Shown here: in pieces, positions 1 to 7,184 of the stretch
How the letters are laid out: each line of letters begins with the position of its first letter
How positions within the stretch are numbered: position 1 is the first letter of the stretch
NCBI GenBank assembly: GCA_964649145.1
Contig: CAZYOQ010000002.1
Span: 1 to 64,000, forward strand
Reading direction: 5' to 3'
DNA from: MGBC163016 sp964649145
GTDB lineage: Bacteria > Actinomycetota > Coriobacteriia > Coriobacteriales > Eggerthellaceae
DNA: 64,000 nucleotides
The notes under the pieces: model-generated
Seen by the model: only the letters and a program-made list of their open reading frames with translations
The model's database searches: none
Told to the model about the DNA's origin: nothing
Position numbers and translations under genes: made by a program

Positions 1-123
1 TGATTTTGCGGAAATGAGCTTCGTTAACTTGAGAAAGCGATCATTTCAATTTCGTTTGCTTAGGCATATAGACCTTTTGATATGTTAATATATCGACTCG
101 CTAAAGATTTCAGCTTCGTTTAT

Positions 124-194
124 GGCGACGTGGCCAAGTGGTAAGGCAGAGGCCTGCAAAGCCTTTACCCCCGGTTCGAATCCGGGCGTCGCCT
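124..194 (+). tRNA. tRNA-Cys (GCA)
   Basis: A cloverleaf is visible: 7-bp acceptor stem GGCGACG (124-130) pairing with CGTCGCC (187-193), T-loop GGTTCGAATCC, and a 7-nt anticodon loop at 154-160 with GCA at 156-158. The discriminator is U at 194, as usual for tRNA-Cys, and CCA is encoded at 195-197. The gene stands alone in front of a convergent minus-strand gene. Confidence 0.96.
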
Positions 195-206
195 CCAAAT
201 CTTTAA

Positions 207-1265
207 TTAGTCTTGCTTGATTATGCGGATGCCCACATATGTTGCGCTGTCAGGAATTCCTGAAACTGAATAAATGTCTTTTAGGTATGTTGAGGAGACC
301 GTCCAAGCATAATCGATGCTATTTATCATGATCGAGCCTGATGAATAGAAGTTGCCGTAGTTGTCTTCCCCTGAATCAGATGTGGTGCCTCTTGATAGTC
401 CTTCTGTAGCAATAGCTTGGTAAATAGCCTCGGTAGGGGAGCTGGACTTGAAATCGGCATAATGGAGGCTAATGTTTAGGCCTTGGCTTCTATCAACATC
501 AAGATCCCATCCACTGTTAAGTATCTTTGCCAAGTTTATGACATCCAATTTCTTAAGACCTTCTGAATAAGCTGCCGTTCCCTCTTCCTCGCTTACACCT
601 ACAGGAAGTTTTACCAGGTGCATATCTGTGTCTTTAGCTTTTTCGCTTGTAATATCTATGATCGTGTAGCCGCCCTCTTTAGCTGTGCTTTTAAGCGATT
701 TTTTGATTTTCTTGTCTGTGAGCGTGAGCATATCCAAGATATCTGGAGGATTTGTGGAAAGGTCTTGAGTAAGAATCTGTGTGAGCTCTTTTTCTTGTTG
801 CTGCGGGGCGCTGACAACAAACGCGAAGTAGAAATAAAGTATGACACAGGCAATAACTGCTGCAATTGCTACGAATATCCAGCGTTTACTTAAGATATCT
901 CGCGGAACGTCCAAAGGTCTTGAGAGCGATTGTCCGTTAAGGTAACAGACGTTAGGGTTCACTTTGAACGGATTTCGGCGACCATATTGACGAGTATGAG
1001 ACCTAGGACTTGGCTTGCTTTTGGGCTCAGATGGCTTTGCAAACAAGTCTTCTTCTCCATCAAATTTCAAGTGTTCATGTTCATCAATTGGGATTGCGCT
1101 ACTGCTATTTTGCGAGAGATTTTGAGAATGTTTTGGATGAGCTGAGCGATGCGAAAGCGATGACCTTTCGTTTCTTGAACGGACATGTACTCTATCGAAT
1201 GATTCAGAAGAATTCGAAAGCTTGCCCTGTGAATCGGGATTCTCGTTAATTTCATCCTTCTGCAA
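207..1265 (-). CDS. Unknown membrane-anchored protein with a disordered basic N-terminus
   Basis: I do not recognise the family. About the first 125 residues are hydrophilic, rich in Ser, Arg, Asn and Pro, and probably disordered. One strong hydrophobic segment follows (around residues 128-150), then about 200 residues that look like an extracytoplasmic domain. With a basic cytoplasmic tail before one helix, an N-in, C-out topology is likely. The longest frame opens with TTG at 1278-1280, but the next TTG (1263-1265) has AGGAG seven bases ahead, so I prefer it (352 aa). It is divergent from the TerC gene and converges on tRNA-Cys. The layout of tail, helix and outer domain resembles the VanW and RodZ-like proteins in this window, but no shared domain is visible. 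Function is unknown. Confidence 0.7.
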   Translation of the reverse strand: MQKDEINENPDSQGKLSNSSESFDRVHVRSRNERSSLSHRSAHPKHSQNLSQNSSSAIPIDEHEHLKFDGEEDLFAKPSEPKSKPSPRSHTRQYGRRNPFKVNPNVCYLNGQSLSRPLDVPRDILSKRWIFVAIAAVIACVILYFYFAFVVSAPQQQEKELTQILTQDLSTNPPDILDMLTLTDKKIKKSLKSTAKEGGYTIIDITSEKAKDTDMHLVKLPVGVSEEEGTAAYSEGLKKLDVINLAKILNSGWDLDVDRSQGLNISLHYADFKSSSPTEAIYQAIATEGLSRGTTSDSGEDNYGNFYSSGSIMINSIDYAWTVSSTYLKDIYSVSGIPDSATYVGIRIIKQD

Positions 1266-1341
1266 TTTACGTCTCCTCAACGAATGGCATAAGAATTATA
1301 TCATTGAGGAAATCATTGATGATTGTGTTACAGTTTCGCTC

Positions 1342-2238
1342 ATGGATTTTTCGATTTTCACAACTCCTGAAGCCTGGATTAGTCTTCTTACTCTGACTTT
1401 CCTAGAAATTATTCTGGGTGTGGACAATATAGTCTTTATTTCGATTACTACTAATAGATTACCTGTTGAAAAACAGCATATTGGACGCAAGCTTGGACTT
1501 GCAGGAGCGCTTGTGATGCGCTGCCTTTTTTTGTGTTTTGCCAGTTGGCTTGTACATTTGCACTACACGCTTTTCACTATCGACATAGGCATATACCAAC
1601 ATGCACTTTCCGTAAGAGACCTTGTGATGCTTGCAGGAGGTATATATCTTCTTTATAAAGGCATCGTCGAACTAAAAGATATGCTTAACCTAACAGAGAT
1701 TAAGGCCGAGCTATCGAAGGATCACAAAGCAAAATATCAGCTAGGTCTTGTGAGAGCAGTTGGAACCATCATGGTTATGGATATTGTCTTTTCGATTGAC
1801 TCTGTTATCACTGCAGTCGGGCTTGCGCAGCATCTTATCATCATGATAATGGCCGTAATTATTGCGATTGTGCTCATGATGATCTTTATTGACTATATTT
1901 CAGACTTTATAAACAAAAATGCCGAGATGAAGGTTTTAGCTCTTGTTTTTATTGCTGCAATTGGCGTGATGCTTTTGCTTGATTCGTTCGGAATTACCAC
2001 AGGCATTGAGCTTTTGGATATGAGCCTAGAGAAGCTTTTGCTTTACTTCGCTATGATATTTGCAGTTGTACTTGAGTTAATACAAATGAGGTACAACTCG
2101 AATAAAGATAAATTCTTATACGAGCATGGTTTACTTGTGAATAATGGCAAATTGGAAGCCTCAAATGTAGACGAGTCCAAGTCCTGTGATACAGCTCTAA
2201 GCGAAGACTCGAGAAATTCCGAGGAACCTTTAAATTAA
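1342..2238 (+). CDS. TerC family integral membrane protein
   Basis: A 298-aa protein with about seven hydrophobic segments and the hallmark acidic motifs of TerC/Alx membrane proteins: GVDNIVF near residue 27 and SIDSVITAVG near residue 155, with acidic residues inside membrane segments. Family members are linked to manganese export and to tellurite or pH responses; the ion handled here cannot be read from sequence. The open frame extends upstream to 1222, but homology to the usual start (a short lead into the first helix) and composition favour ATG 1342. No good ribosome binding site is visible in front of it. It is divergent from the unknown membrane protein at 207-1265. Confidence 0.85.
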   Translation: MDFSIFTTPEAWISLLTLTFLEIILGVDNIVFISITTNRLPVEKQHIGRKLGLAGALVMRCLFLCFASWLVHLHYTLFTIDIGIYQHALSVRDLVMLAGGIYLLYKGIVELKDMLNLTEIKAELSKDHKAKYQLGLVRAVGTIMVMDIVFSIDSVITAVGLAQHLIIMIMAVIIAIVLMMIFIDYISDFINKNAEMKVLALVFIAAIGVMLLLDSFGITTGIELLDMSLEKLLLYFAMIFAVVLELIQMRYNSNKDKFLYEHGLLVNNGKLEASNVDESKSCDTALSEDSRNSEEPLN

Positions 2239-2248
2239 TACATTGCCC

Positions 2249-2276
2249 TTGCAACAAGCCTCTTTTCTGCTATCAT
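2249..2276 (+). promoter_or_regulatory. Candidate sigma-70 promoter for tRNA-Leu/tRNA-Val
   Basis: TTGCAA (2249-2254) and TATCAT (2271-2276) are separated by 16 bases and would start transcription near 2283, about 25 bases before tRNA-Leu. The call rests only on similarity to consensus boxes. Confidence 0.4.
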
Positions 2277-2308
2277 AGCTTTCGCTGCGCTCATAGTGCA
2301 GGCAATGT

Positions 2309-2394
2309 GTCGGAGTGGTGGAACGGCAGACACGCTAGCTTGAGGTGCTAGTGCCCAAATATCGGGTGTGCGGGTTCAAATCCCGCCTCCGACA
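2309..2394 (+). tRNA. tRNA-Leu (GAG)
   Basis: Acceptor GTCGGAG (2309-2315) pairs with CTCCGAC (2387-2393), with discriminator A 2394 and encoded CCA 2395-2397. The anticodon stem CTAGC/GCTAG encloses loop TTGAGGT with GAG at 2342-2344. The long variable arm is that of a class II tRNA, as expected for leucine. Confidence 0.95.
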
Positions 2395-2407
2395 CCATCT
2401 TTTGAAT

Positions 2408-2479
2408 GCGCGCTTAGCTCAGGGGGAGAGCATCACCTTGACACGGTGGGGGTCAGAAGTTCAAATCTTCTAGCGCGCA
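2408..2479 (+). tRNA. tRNA-Val (GAC)
   Basis: Acceptor GCGCGCT (2408-2414) pairs with AGCGCGC (2472-2478). Discriminator A is followed by encoded CCA (2480-2482). The anticodon loop TTGACAC gives GAC. It lies 11 bases after the CCA of tRNA-Leu, so the two are probably cotranscribed. Confidence 0.95.
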
Positions 2480-2508
2480 CCATCTTTCATTTCTTGTTTC
2501 GCATATTT

Positions 2509-2535
2509 AATTGAAGCCATTTATATATTTCAATT
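2509..2535. promoter_or_regulatory. Inverted repeat upstream of the arsenic-type cluster
   Basis: AATTGAA (2509-2515) is mirrored by TTCAATT (2529-2535) with a 13-base AT-rich spacer, about 75 bases before the first gene of the cluster. It could be an operator, but no regulator gene is adjacent and the AT-rich setting makes chance occurrence quite possible. Confidence 0.3.
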
Positions 2536-2561
2536 AGACCAAGTCCATTATTGCAGAATGT

Positions 2562-2603
2562 CAAGTGGTACACTTGCTCCTATGTTTGTCTTGAAAGGAG
2601 CAA
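2562..2603 (+). promoter_or_regulatory. Two overlapping leader hairpins, one covering the ribosome binding site
   Basis: Hairpin A is CAAGTG-GTA-CACTTG (2562-2576), a perfect 6-bp inverted repeat. Hairpin B pairs TTGCTCC (2574-2580) with GGAGCAA (2597-2603), a perfect 7-bp stem with a 16-base loop. B would bury the AAAGGAG ribosome binding site (2594-2600) of the gene starting at 2608. A and B share 2574-2576, so they compete at their ends. A 16-codon reading frame (ATG 2558 to TGA 2606-2608) crosses both and its stop overlaps the ATG of the gene, though it lacks a clear ribosome binding site. The pairing is seen directly; regulation is inference. Confidence 0.45.
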
Positions 2604-2607
2604 TCTG

Positions 2608-3705
2608 ATGGATTACAAGGCTCATTATCGCAAGGTTGAAAGTGGCGATATCCCTGCATATTATGCCTCAATATCAAAGGCGCAGGGCAAAGACCCTCAA
2701 GCAAGTGCTAGAACCCGTGATGCTGAAGGGACTATACCAGGTGAAGCGCGCGAGCTTCTTTACAACATCTCGGCTGAAATAAAGAACAAGTTTCATGAGC
2801 TTGGTAGCCCCATGCCTCCACTACTAGAAGGTTGCAAGGTGGTTGACCTATGCGCAGGTACTGGTCGCGATACCTATCTTGCTGCCCAGCTTGTAGGCCC
2901 TAGTGGTAAGGTTATAAGTGTCGAGCCCGACGCTGAAAAACAGGCTGTGGCTGAAAAGTATCTTGCGCAAGAAATAAAGCAGTTTGGTTATGACCAATCA
3001 AATGTCGAACTAGTTTCAGGCATTCCTGAAGACCTATCTTTTATTCCAGATGATTCGGTGGATGTTGTAATCTCGAACGTTACTTTTAATATGTCTCCTG
3101 ACAAGGGTAAATACGTAGAAGAAGTAAAGCGTATCTTAAAGCCCGAGGGAGAATGGTACTTCACGGACGTATTCACTGATAGAAGAATTCCCCAAGATGT
3201 GTCAAACAAAATAGAAAACGTTGCAATGCGTCTTGGTGGCGCTATGTTCATTGAGGATTTCCGTCGTATAGCCCAAGAGTCAGGTTTTCATGACCCAAGA
3301 TACGTTATGACCTGGAAGACACCTTTAACGGAAGAAGAACAGGCGATTTACCCTGACATCGCATTTGCGACAATCACAAGCCGACTTATCAATTCAGAGC
3401 TCACATGCGACCACTGTGAGGACTACGGTGAAGAGGTTGTATACGACGGTTCGCTTGCCGATTACCCCGATTTCTTCCTTTTTGACAAAGACATCAAATT
3501 CCCAGCAAATAAGACTTGCCATGTTTGTGACAATGTTTCTGTGCTTGGTCTGGGCAATAGCCGCTATAAGAAGGTTATCAAGGTGAGCGGTAATCGTGAC
3601 GTACACTACGGAGACATCCATGGTGACCACATCATTAAAACCGCGCCTGATTTTTCCGGTGTGAAAGATGAGGACGACATAGAGGTTCAAGCTAGCTGTT
3701 GCTAA
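2608..3705 (+). CDS. ArsM-like SAM methyltransferase lacking the arsenic-binding cysteines
   Basis: A 365-aa protein of the ArsM fold. It has a GSPMPP lead-in near residue 67, the SAM-binding DLCAGTGRD (80-88), and an ArsM-type C-terminal region with a DYGEEVVYDG segment and four Cys in two CxxC pairs (267/270, 304/307). In canonical ArsM, and in the fused paralogue downstream, three cysteine sites bind As(III). Here the N-terminal Cys cluster is absent, the SNC site is SNV (Val158), and the ECLGG site is MRLGG (Arg208). Ordinary arsenite methylation is therefore unlikely; it may use another substrate or act as a partner subunit. It ends in Cys-Cys. The start at ATG 2608 is supported by AAAGGAG; the frame itself extends to a TTG at 2551. 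It is the first gene of the cluster with the GTPase and the ArsM-ArsS fusion. Confidence 0.8.
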   Translation: MDYKAHYRKVESGDIPAYYASISKAQGKDPQASARTRDAEGTIPGEARELLYNISAEIKNKFHELGSPMPPLLEGCKVVDLCAGTGRDTYLAAQLVGPSGKVISVEPDAEKQAVAEKYLAQEIKQFGYDQSNVELVSGIPEDLSFIPDDSVDVVISNVTFNMSPDKGKYVEEVKRILKPEGEWYFTDVFTDRRIPQDVSNKIENVAMRLGGAMFIEDFRRIAQESGFHDPRYVMTWKTPLTEEEQAIYPDIAFATITSRLINSELTCDHCEDYGEEVVYDGSLADYPDFFLFDKDIKFPANKTCHVCDNVSVLGLGNSRYKKVIKVSGNRDVHYGDIHGDHIIKTAPDFSGVKDEDDIEVQASCC

Positions 3706-3754
3706 TTATCTTGTGACTTCGTGTAAGTTTTTATACCGATTTAAGAGGTTATAG

Positions 3755-4945
3755 ATGTCAGACAATATGATCAATCAGATGCCGAAAGCTTCTCGTGTAG
3801 ATGCGATTTCACCTGATGCGGCTAGCATCACAGGACATGAGGCGGCACAAGCCCCTGCGGGAGCTTTGAAGTTCATGGTGGTTAGTGGCTTTTTAGGAGC
3901 CGGCAAGACCACTACTATGATTGCTCTTGCAAATGAGTTTCAAAAGCGTGGCGTTGTGCCTGCTATCATTGCTAACGACCTTGGGGCTAATTTGGTGGAT
4001 ACCTCTATCACGCAGGCCAGTGGCTGTTCTGTTACCGAGATAGCAAACGGGTGCATCTGCTACCAGATGGACAATGTAGTAGACCAGCTTCGCCGCCTTC
4101 GTGACCGCGATAAGGCGCAATTCGTTATGAGTGATATTCCGGGTTGTGGCGTAGGTGCGCTTGACCACGTTTATCGAACGCTTGCTAACGAACATGCAAA
4201 CGAATTTATACTTGCTCCTTTTATGGTTATAGTAGACCCTGAACGCCTTCGTATGCTCATGCCAGAGCATGCAGATATTAATCTACCTGAAGAACTTGTC
4301 TATCTTTTGCAATTGCAGCTTGAAGAGGCAGACCTTGTCTTATTAAATAAATGCGACACGATCGACCAAGATACCCAAGATCGCATGGTTTCGTTTTTAA
4401 AAGAAGCTGTCCCAGAAATTCCCGTAATGCGAATTTCTGCTCGCGAAAAGACAGGTATAGAGCCGGTAGTTGATTTCATCATTGAAAACACTAGCGCGCT
4501 TAAGAACTTCTCGGTCTCTAACCAGCACGAGTTCGAAGAAGCAGAAGCAAAGATGACCTGGTACAATCGCCGTTTGTTTATCAAGACCAACAGTGCAGCA
4601 AAGATAGACATGAATGAAGTTGTCGAAGAGATGATCGAAGAGATTCGCATTGGGCTCATCGAGCGCAAACGAAATGTTCCGCATCTTAAAACCTTTGCCG
4701 TTGCTGGAAATGGTGATTATAACAAGGCCTCTTTAATTGGAGTCGATTACGATATCGAATATGAGCAGCAGTTTATTCGTGCTCACAAGAATATGCGTAT
4801 GATCATAAACGCGAGGGCGACATGTGAGGCAAGGCCGCTTTCTAGGATCGTTGATGATGCGCTAGATGAAGTATGCGAGAAATATGATTTGGATGCTCAA
4901 GTGTTCTTCACGGAATGCTTTGGAATGGCGGATGAAGGTAGATAA
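3755..4945 (+). CDS. COG0523/CobW-family GTPase of the arsenic-type cluster
   Basis: A 396-aa G3E-type P-loop GTPase. Walker A is GFLGAGKTT (45-53), switch-type SDIPGCG is at 126-132, and the NKCD base-specificity motif is at 198-201. The metal-binding motif of the family, usually CxCC, reads CICY (100-103), so one thiol is missing. An extra Cys at 131 lies in the DIPGCG stretch. COG0523 proteins are metallochaperones or metal-insertion GTPases for zinc, cobalt and others; the metal here cannot be inferred. About 38 hydrophilic residues precede the GTPase fold. It starts 49 bases after the ArsM-like gene, and its TAA overlaps by one base the ATG of the ArsM-ArsS fusion (TAATG), indicating translational coupling and a shared role. 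Confidence 0.82.
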   Translation: MSDNMINQMPKASRVDAISPDAASITGHEAAQAPAGALKFMVVSGFLGAGKTTTMIALANEFQKRGVVPAIIANDLGANLVDTSITQASGCSVTEIANGCICYQMDNVVDQLRRLRDRDKAQFVMSDIPGCGVGALDHVYRTLANEHANEFILAPFMVIVDPERLRMLMPEHADINLPEELVYLLQLQLEEADLVLLNKCDTIDQDTQDRMVSFLKEAVPEIPVMRISAREKTGIEPVVDFIIENTSALKNFSVSNQHEFEEAEAKMTWYNRRLFIKTNSAAKIDMNEVVEEMIEEIRIGLIERKRNVPHLKTFAVAGNGDYNKASLIGVDYDIEYEQQFIRAHKNMRMIINARATCEARPLSRIVDDALDEVCEKYDLDAQVFFTECFGMADEGR

Positions 4946-7098
4946 TGCCTGACAATAAGACAGCTGCTCACGCATCCCTTGTTCCAAGCCTTGACGATTC
5001 CCAGATCCCAAGCGAGCATCTTTCTATCCATGAGCAGGTAAGGCAGTATTATGGCGAGATTCTTTCAGGCTCTGATGATCTGAAGACAAACGCTTGTTGC
5101 TGTACGGAAGACCGTCCTCCTAAATACGTACTTGACGTTATGCCTGAGATCTCTGATGAGATACTTGAGCGCTTTTATGGATGTGGGAGCCCTATTCCGC
5201 CCGCTTTAGAAGGCTGTAGAGTGCTTGATCTTGGTTGCGGGGTTGGGCGTGATGTTTATATCCTTTCAAAACTAGTAGGCCCTACGGGCAAAGTTATAGG
5301 TGTAGACATGACGCCTTCCCAGCTTGAGGTGGCGAAGCGCTATCAAGATGAACAGGCAAGTCGTTTTGGCTTTGAAAAGTCCAATGTAGAATTTTTAAAC
5401 GGATACATCGAGGATCTTGAATCGCTTGGCATTGAAGATGAGTCTATTGACCTTGTTGTTTCTAATTGCGTGATAAACCTAACCCCTTTCAAGCAGCAGG
5501 TGCTTTCTGAGGTTTACCGTGTGCTCAAAACGGGTGGCGAGCTGTATTTCTCTGATGTTTTCTGTGATAGGCGCATGCCAAAAGAACTCAGAGATGACCC
5601 TGTGCTTCGCGGTGAGTGCCTAGGTGGCGCCATATACATAGAAGACTTTCGTCGTATTATGGCTGATATCGGTTGGAAAAGCTTTTTGTTCACTTCCATT
5701 GACGATATTCATGTAAGCGACTTGGCTCTTGAAACCAAACTTGGATTTTGTGGTTTTACATCTCGTACGGTTAGAGCTATCAAAGCTTCTAACCTTGAAG
5801 ATGCCCATGAAAATTATGGGCAAAGCGCTAAATACCTAGGCACGATTCCTGAAATGCCAAGGTATTTCGACCTGACAAACGAGATTCGTCTTATTAAGGG
5901 ACGAAAGTATGCGATCAGTTCGAACATGGCAGAAATGCTTGCGCAATCTCGCTACGGCAAGCATTTTGAGATTAGCGATAAAAGAATTCACCGTGGGGGC
6001 TTTGACTTTTCGCGCGCTCAAGATGCCATAGATTGCAAGCGAGGTAAGAAGTCTATCGACATTGACTTTCTTGCAAATTCACTTGATCGCATTAATACTG
6101 AAGCGTTTGATGTTCGAGTGAATGCCCCAAGCGTCTTGACTGCTCCAGAAAAGCTTACGACCATGCAGGTAAATATTACATACGCCTGCAACCTTGCATG
6201 TAGACACTGCTATCTGCAATGCAGCCCCAATAATTCTGAGTTCATGACACGCCAGACTATGAACGATTGCTTGGACGCTTTTAGTGCAGGTGCGTTTTCT
6301 ATCATGGATATCACTGGTGGTTCCCCAGAACTCCACCCTGATTTCGAGTGGTTTCTAAGAGAGTCTGCTCGTCTTGCTAAAGAGGCTGGGGGCTATGTGA
6401 TCGTAAGATCTAATCTTACTTTAGAAGACGATGATGAATATGCCCATTACCTTGACCTTTTTGCTGAAGTAGGGGCTCATGTGGTGGCTTCTCTTCCTTA
6501 TTACAACAGCGAATCGTCAGATGCTCAAAGGGGGAAGGGAGTATTCGAAAAGGTTGTGCGCTCTGTTGCGAAATTAAACGATCGAGGGTATGGCGATACT
6601 CTAAAGGATGTAGGGAAGCTTCCTATCGACCTCGTTTATAACGTATCTGGCCCTTTTTTACCGCCGCCTCAAGACCTACTTGAAGATCTTTATAAGGTTG
6701 AACTTTCCAACAGGGAAGGTATAGAGTTCAACCAGCTATACGCCTTCAACAACTACCCACTCGGTCGTTTTGGACAAGACCTTCTTGATGCCAATATGTT
6801 TGACGATTATATGCGTCTTTTAGCCGATAACTTCAACGCATTAGCCGTACAGAGGATGATGTGTCGAGACCAGGTAAACGTTGATATTGATGGAAGGCTT
6901 TATGACTGTGAAGTAAACCATGTTTTAAAGCTTCCCATCCAAGTGCCAGATGGTGAATCTGAGCGCGATGCTAGCGTACAAGATATTGTTTGCGGAAAGC
7001 TTGGCGCTAGGTGCATTAGGACACACCCAGTGTGTTACAGCTGTTCAGCAGGTTCAGGATCTAGCTGCTCAGGTTCATTGGTTGCAGAATACGCGTAA
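4945..7098 (+). CDS. ArsM-ArsS fusion: arsenite methyltransferase plus radical SAM enzyme
   Basis: A 717-aa two-enzyme fusion. Residues 1 to about 380 are ArsM: a CCC cluster (51-53), GSPIPP, the SAM motif DLGCGVGRD (95-103), SNCVINL with Cys175, and GECLGGAIY with Cys225. All arsenic-binding cysteines are therefore kept. From about 400 it is an ArsS-type radical SAM protein, with CxxxCxxC at 415/419/422, the DITGGSPELHP motif near 455-465, a VYNVSGPFLPP segment, the core CRDQVNVDIDGRLYDCE, and the C-terminal CYSCSAGSGSSC (Cys697, 700, 708). ArsS is known from arsenosugar biosynthesis, where it acts on methylated arsenic together with ArsM. The fusion implies handing a methylarsenical directly to radical chemistry. 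No arsR, arsB or acr3 gene is nearby, so this does not look like a normal detoxification operon. Confidence 0.88.
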   Translation: MPDNKTAAHASLVPSLDDSQIPSEHLSIHEQVRQYYGEILSGSDDLKTNACCCTEDRPPKYVLDVMPEISDEILERFYGCGSPIPPALEGCRVLDLGCGVGRDVYILSKLVGPTGKVIGVDMTPSQLEVAKRYQDEQASRFGFEKSNVEFLNGYIEDLESLGIEDESIDLVVSNCVINLTPFKQQVLSEVYRVLKTGGELYFSDVFCDRRMPKELRDDPVLRGECLGGAIYIEDFRRIMADIGWKSFLFTSIDDIHVSDLALETKLGFCGFTSRTVRAIKASNLEDAHENYGQSAKYLGTIPEMPRYFDLTNEIRLIKGRKYAISSNMAEMLAQSRYGKHFEISDKRIHRGGFDFSRAQDAIDCKRGKKSIDIDFLANSLDRINTEAFDVRVNAPSVLTAPEKLTTMQVNITYACNLACRHCYLQCSPNNSEFMTRQTMNDCLDAFSAGAFSIMDITGGSPELHPDFEWFLRESARLAKEAGGYVIVRSNLTLEDDDEYAHYLDLFAEVGAHVVASLPYYNSESSDAQRGKGVFEKVVRSVAKLNDRGYGDTLKDVGKLPIDLVYNVSGPFLPPPQDLLEDLYKVELSNREGIEFNQLYAFNNYPLGRFGQDLLDANMFDDYMRLLADNFNALAVQRMMCRDQVNVDIDGRLYDCEVNHVLKLPIQVPDGESERDASVQDIVCGKLGARCIRTHPVCYSCSAGSGSSCSGSLVAEYA

Positions 7099-7115
7099 TG
7101 CAAGCATTGCGCGTA
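7090..7115. terminator. Strong palindrome over the stop codon of the ArsM-ArsS gene
   Basis: TACGCGTAATGC (7090-7101) pairs with GCATTGCGCGTA (7104-7115) over 12 positions, with one T-G pair and almost no loop. It contains the TAA stop (7096-7098). It lies between convergent genes, where a terminator is expected, but neither side has a T-tract. It could be a factor-dependent terminator, an mRNA 3'-end stabiliser or a protein site. Confidence 0.4.
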
Positions 7116-7139
7116 CTGCGCCTGATAATTCCGATGCAC

Positions 7140-7175
7140 CAAATGCGTCAAATGAATCAAATGAGCCAAATGTGC
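7140..7175. repeat. Four tandem 9-base units CAAATGNNN
   Basis: Consecutive units CAAATGCGT, CAAATGAAT, CAAATGAGC and CAAATGTGC start at 7140, 7149, 7158 and 7167. The first six bases are constant and the last three vary, the pattern typical of a coding repeat, yet no gene is evident here. The next base, 7176, begins a different sequence. They lie between the stop codons of the ArsM-ArsS and lipid-kinase genes. Confidence 0.6.
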
Positions 7176-7184
7176 ATACCGCGC

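Noticed and set aside
2608..7098. Classical arsenic resistance operon
   Set aside because: No arsR, arsC, arsB, acr3 or arsA-like gene lies within or beside the three genes.
7096..7125. Selenocysteine recoding at the end of the ArsM-ArsS gene
   Set aside because: The stop is TAA, not TGA, so selenocysteine insertion is not expected, although a hairpin lies there.
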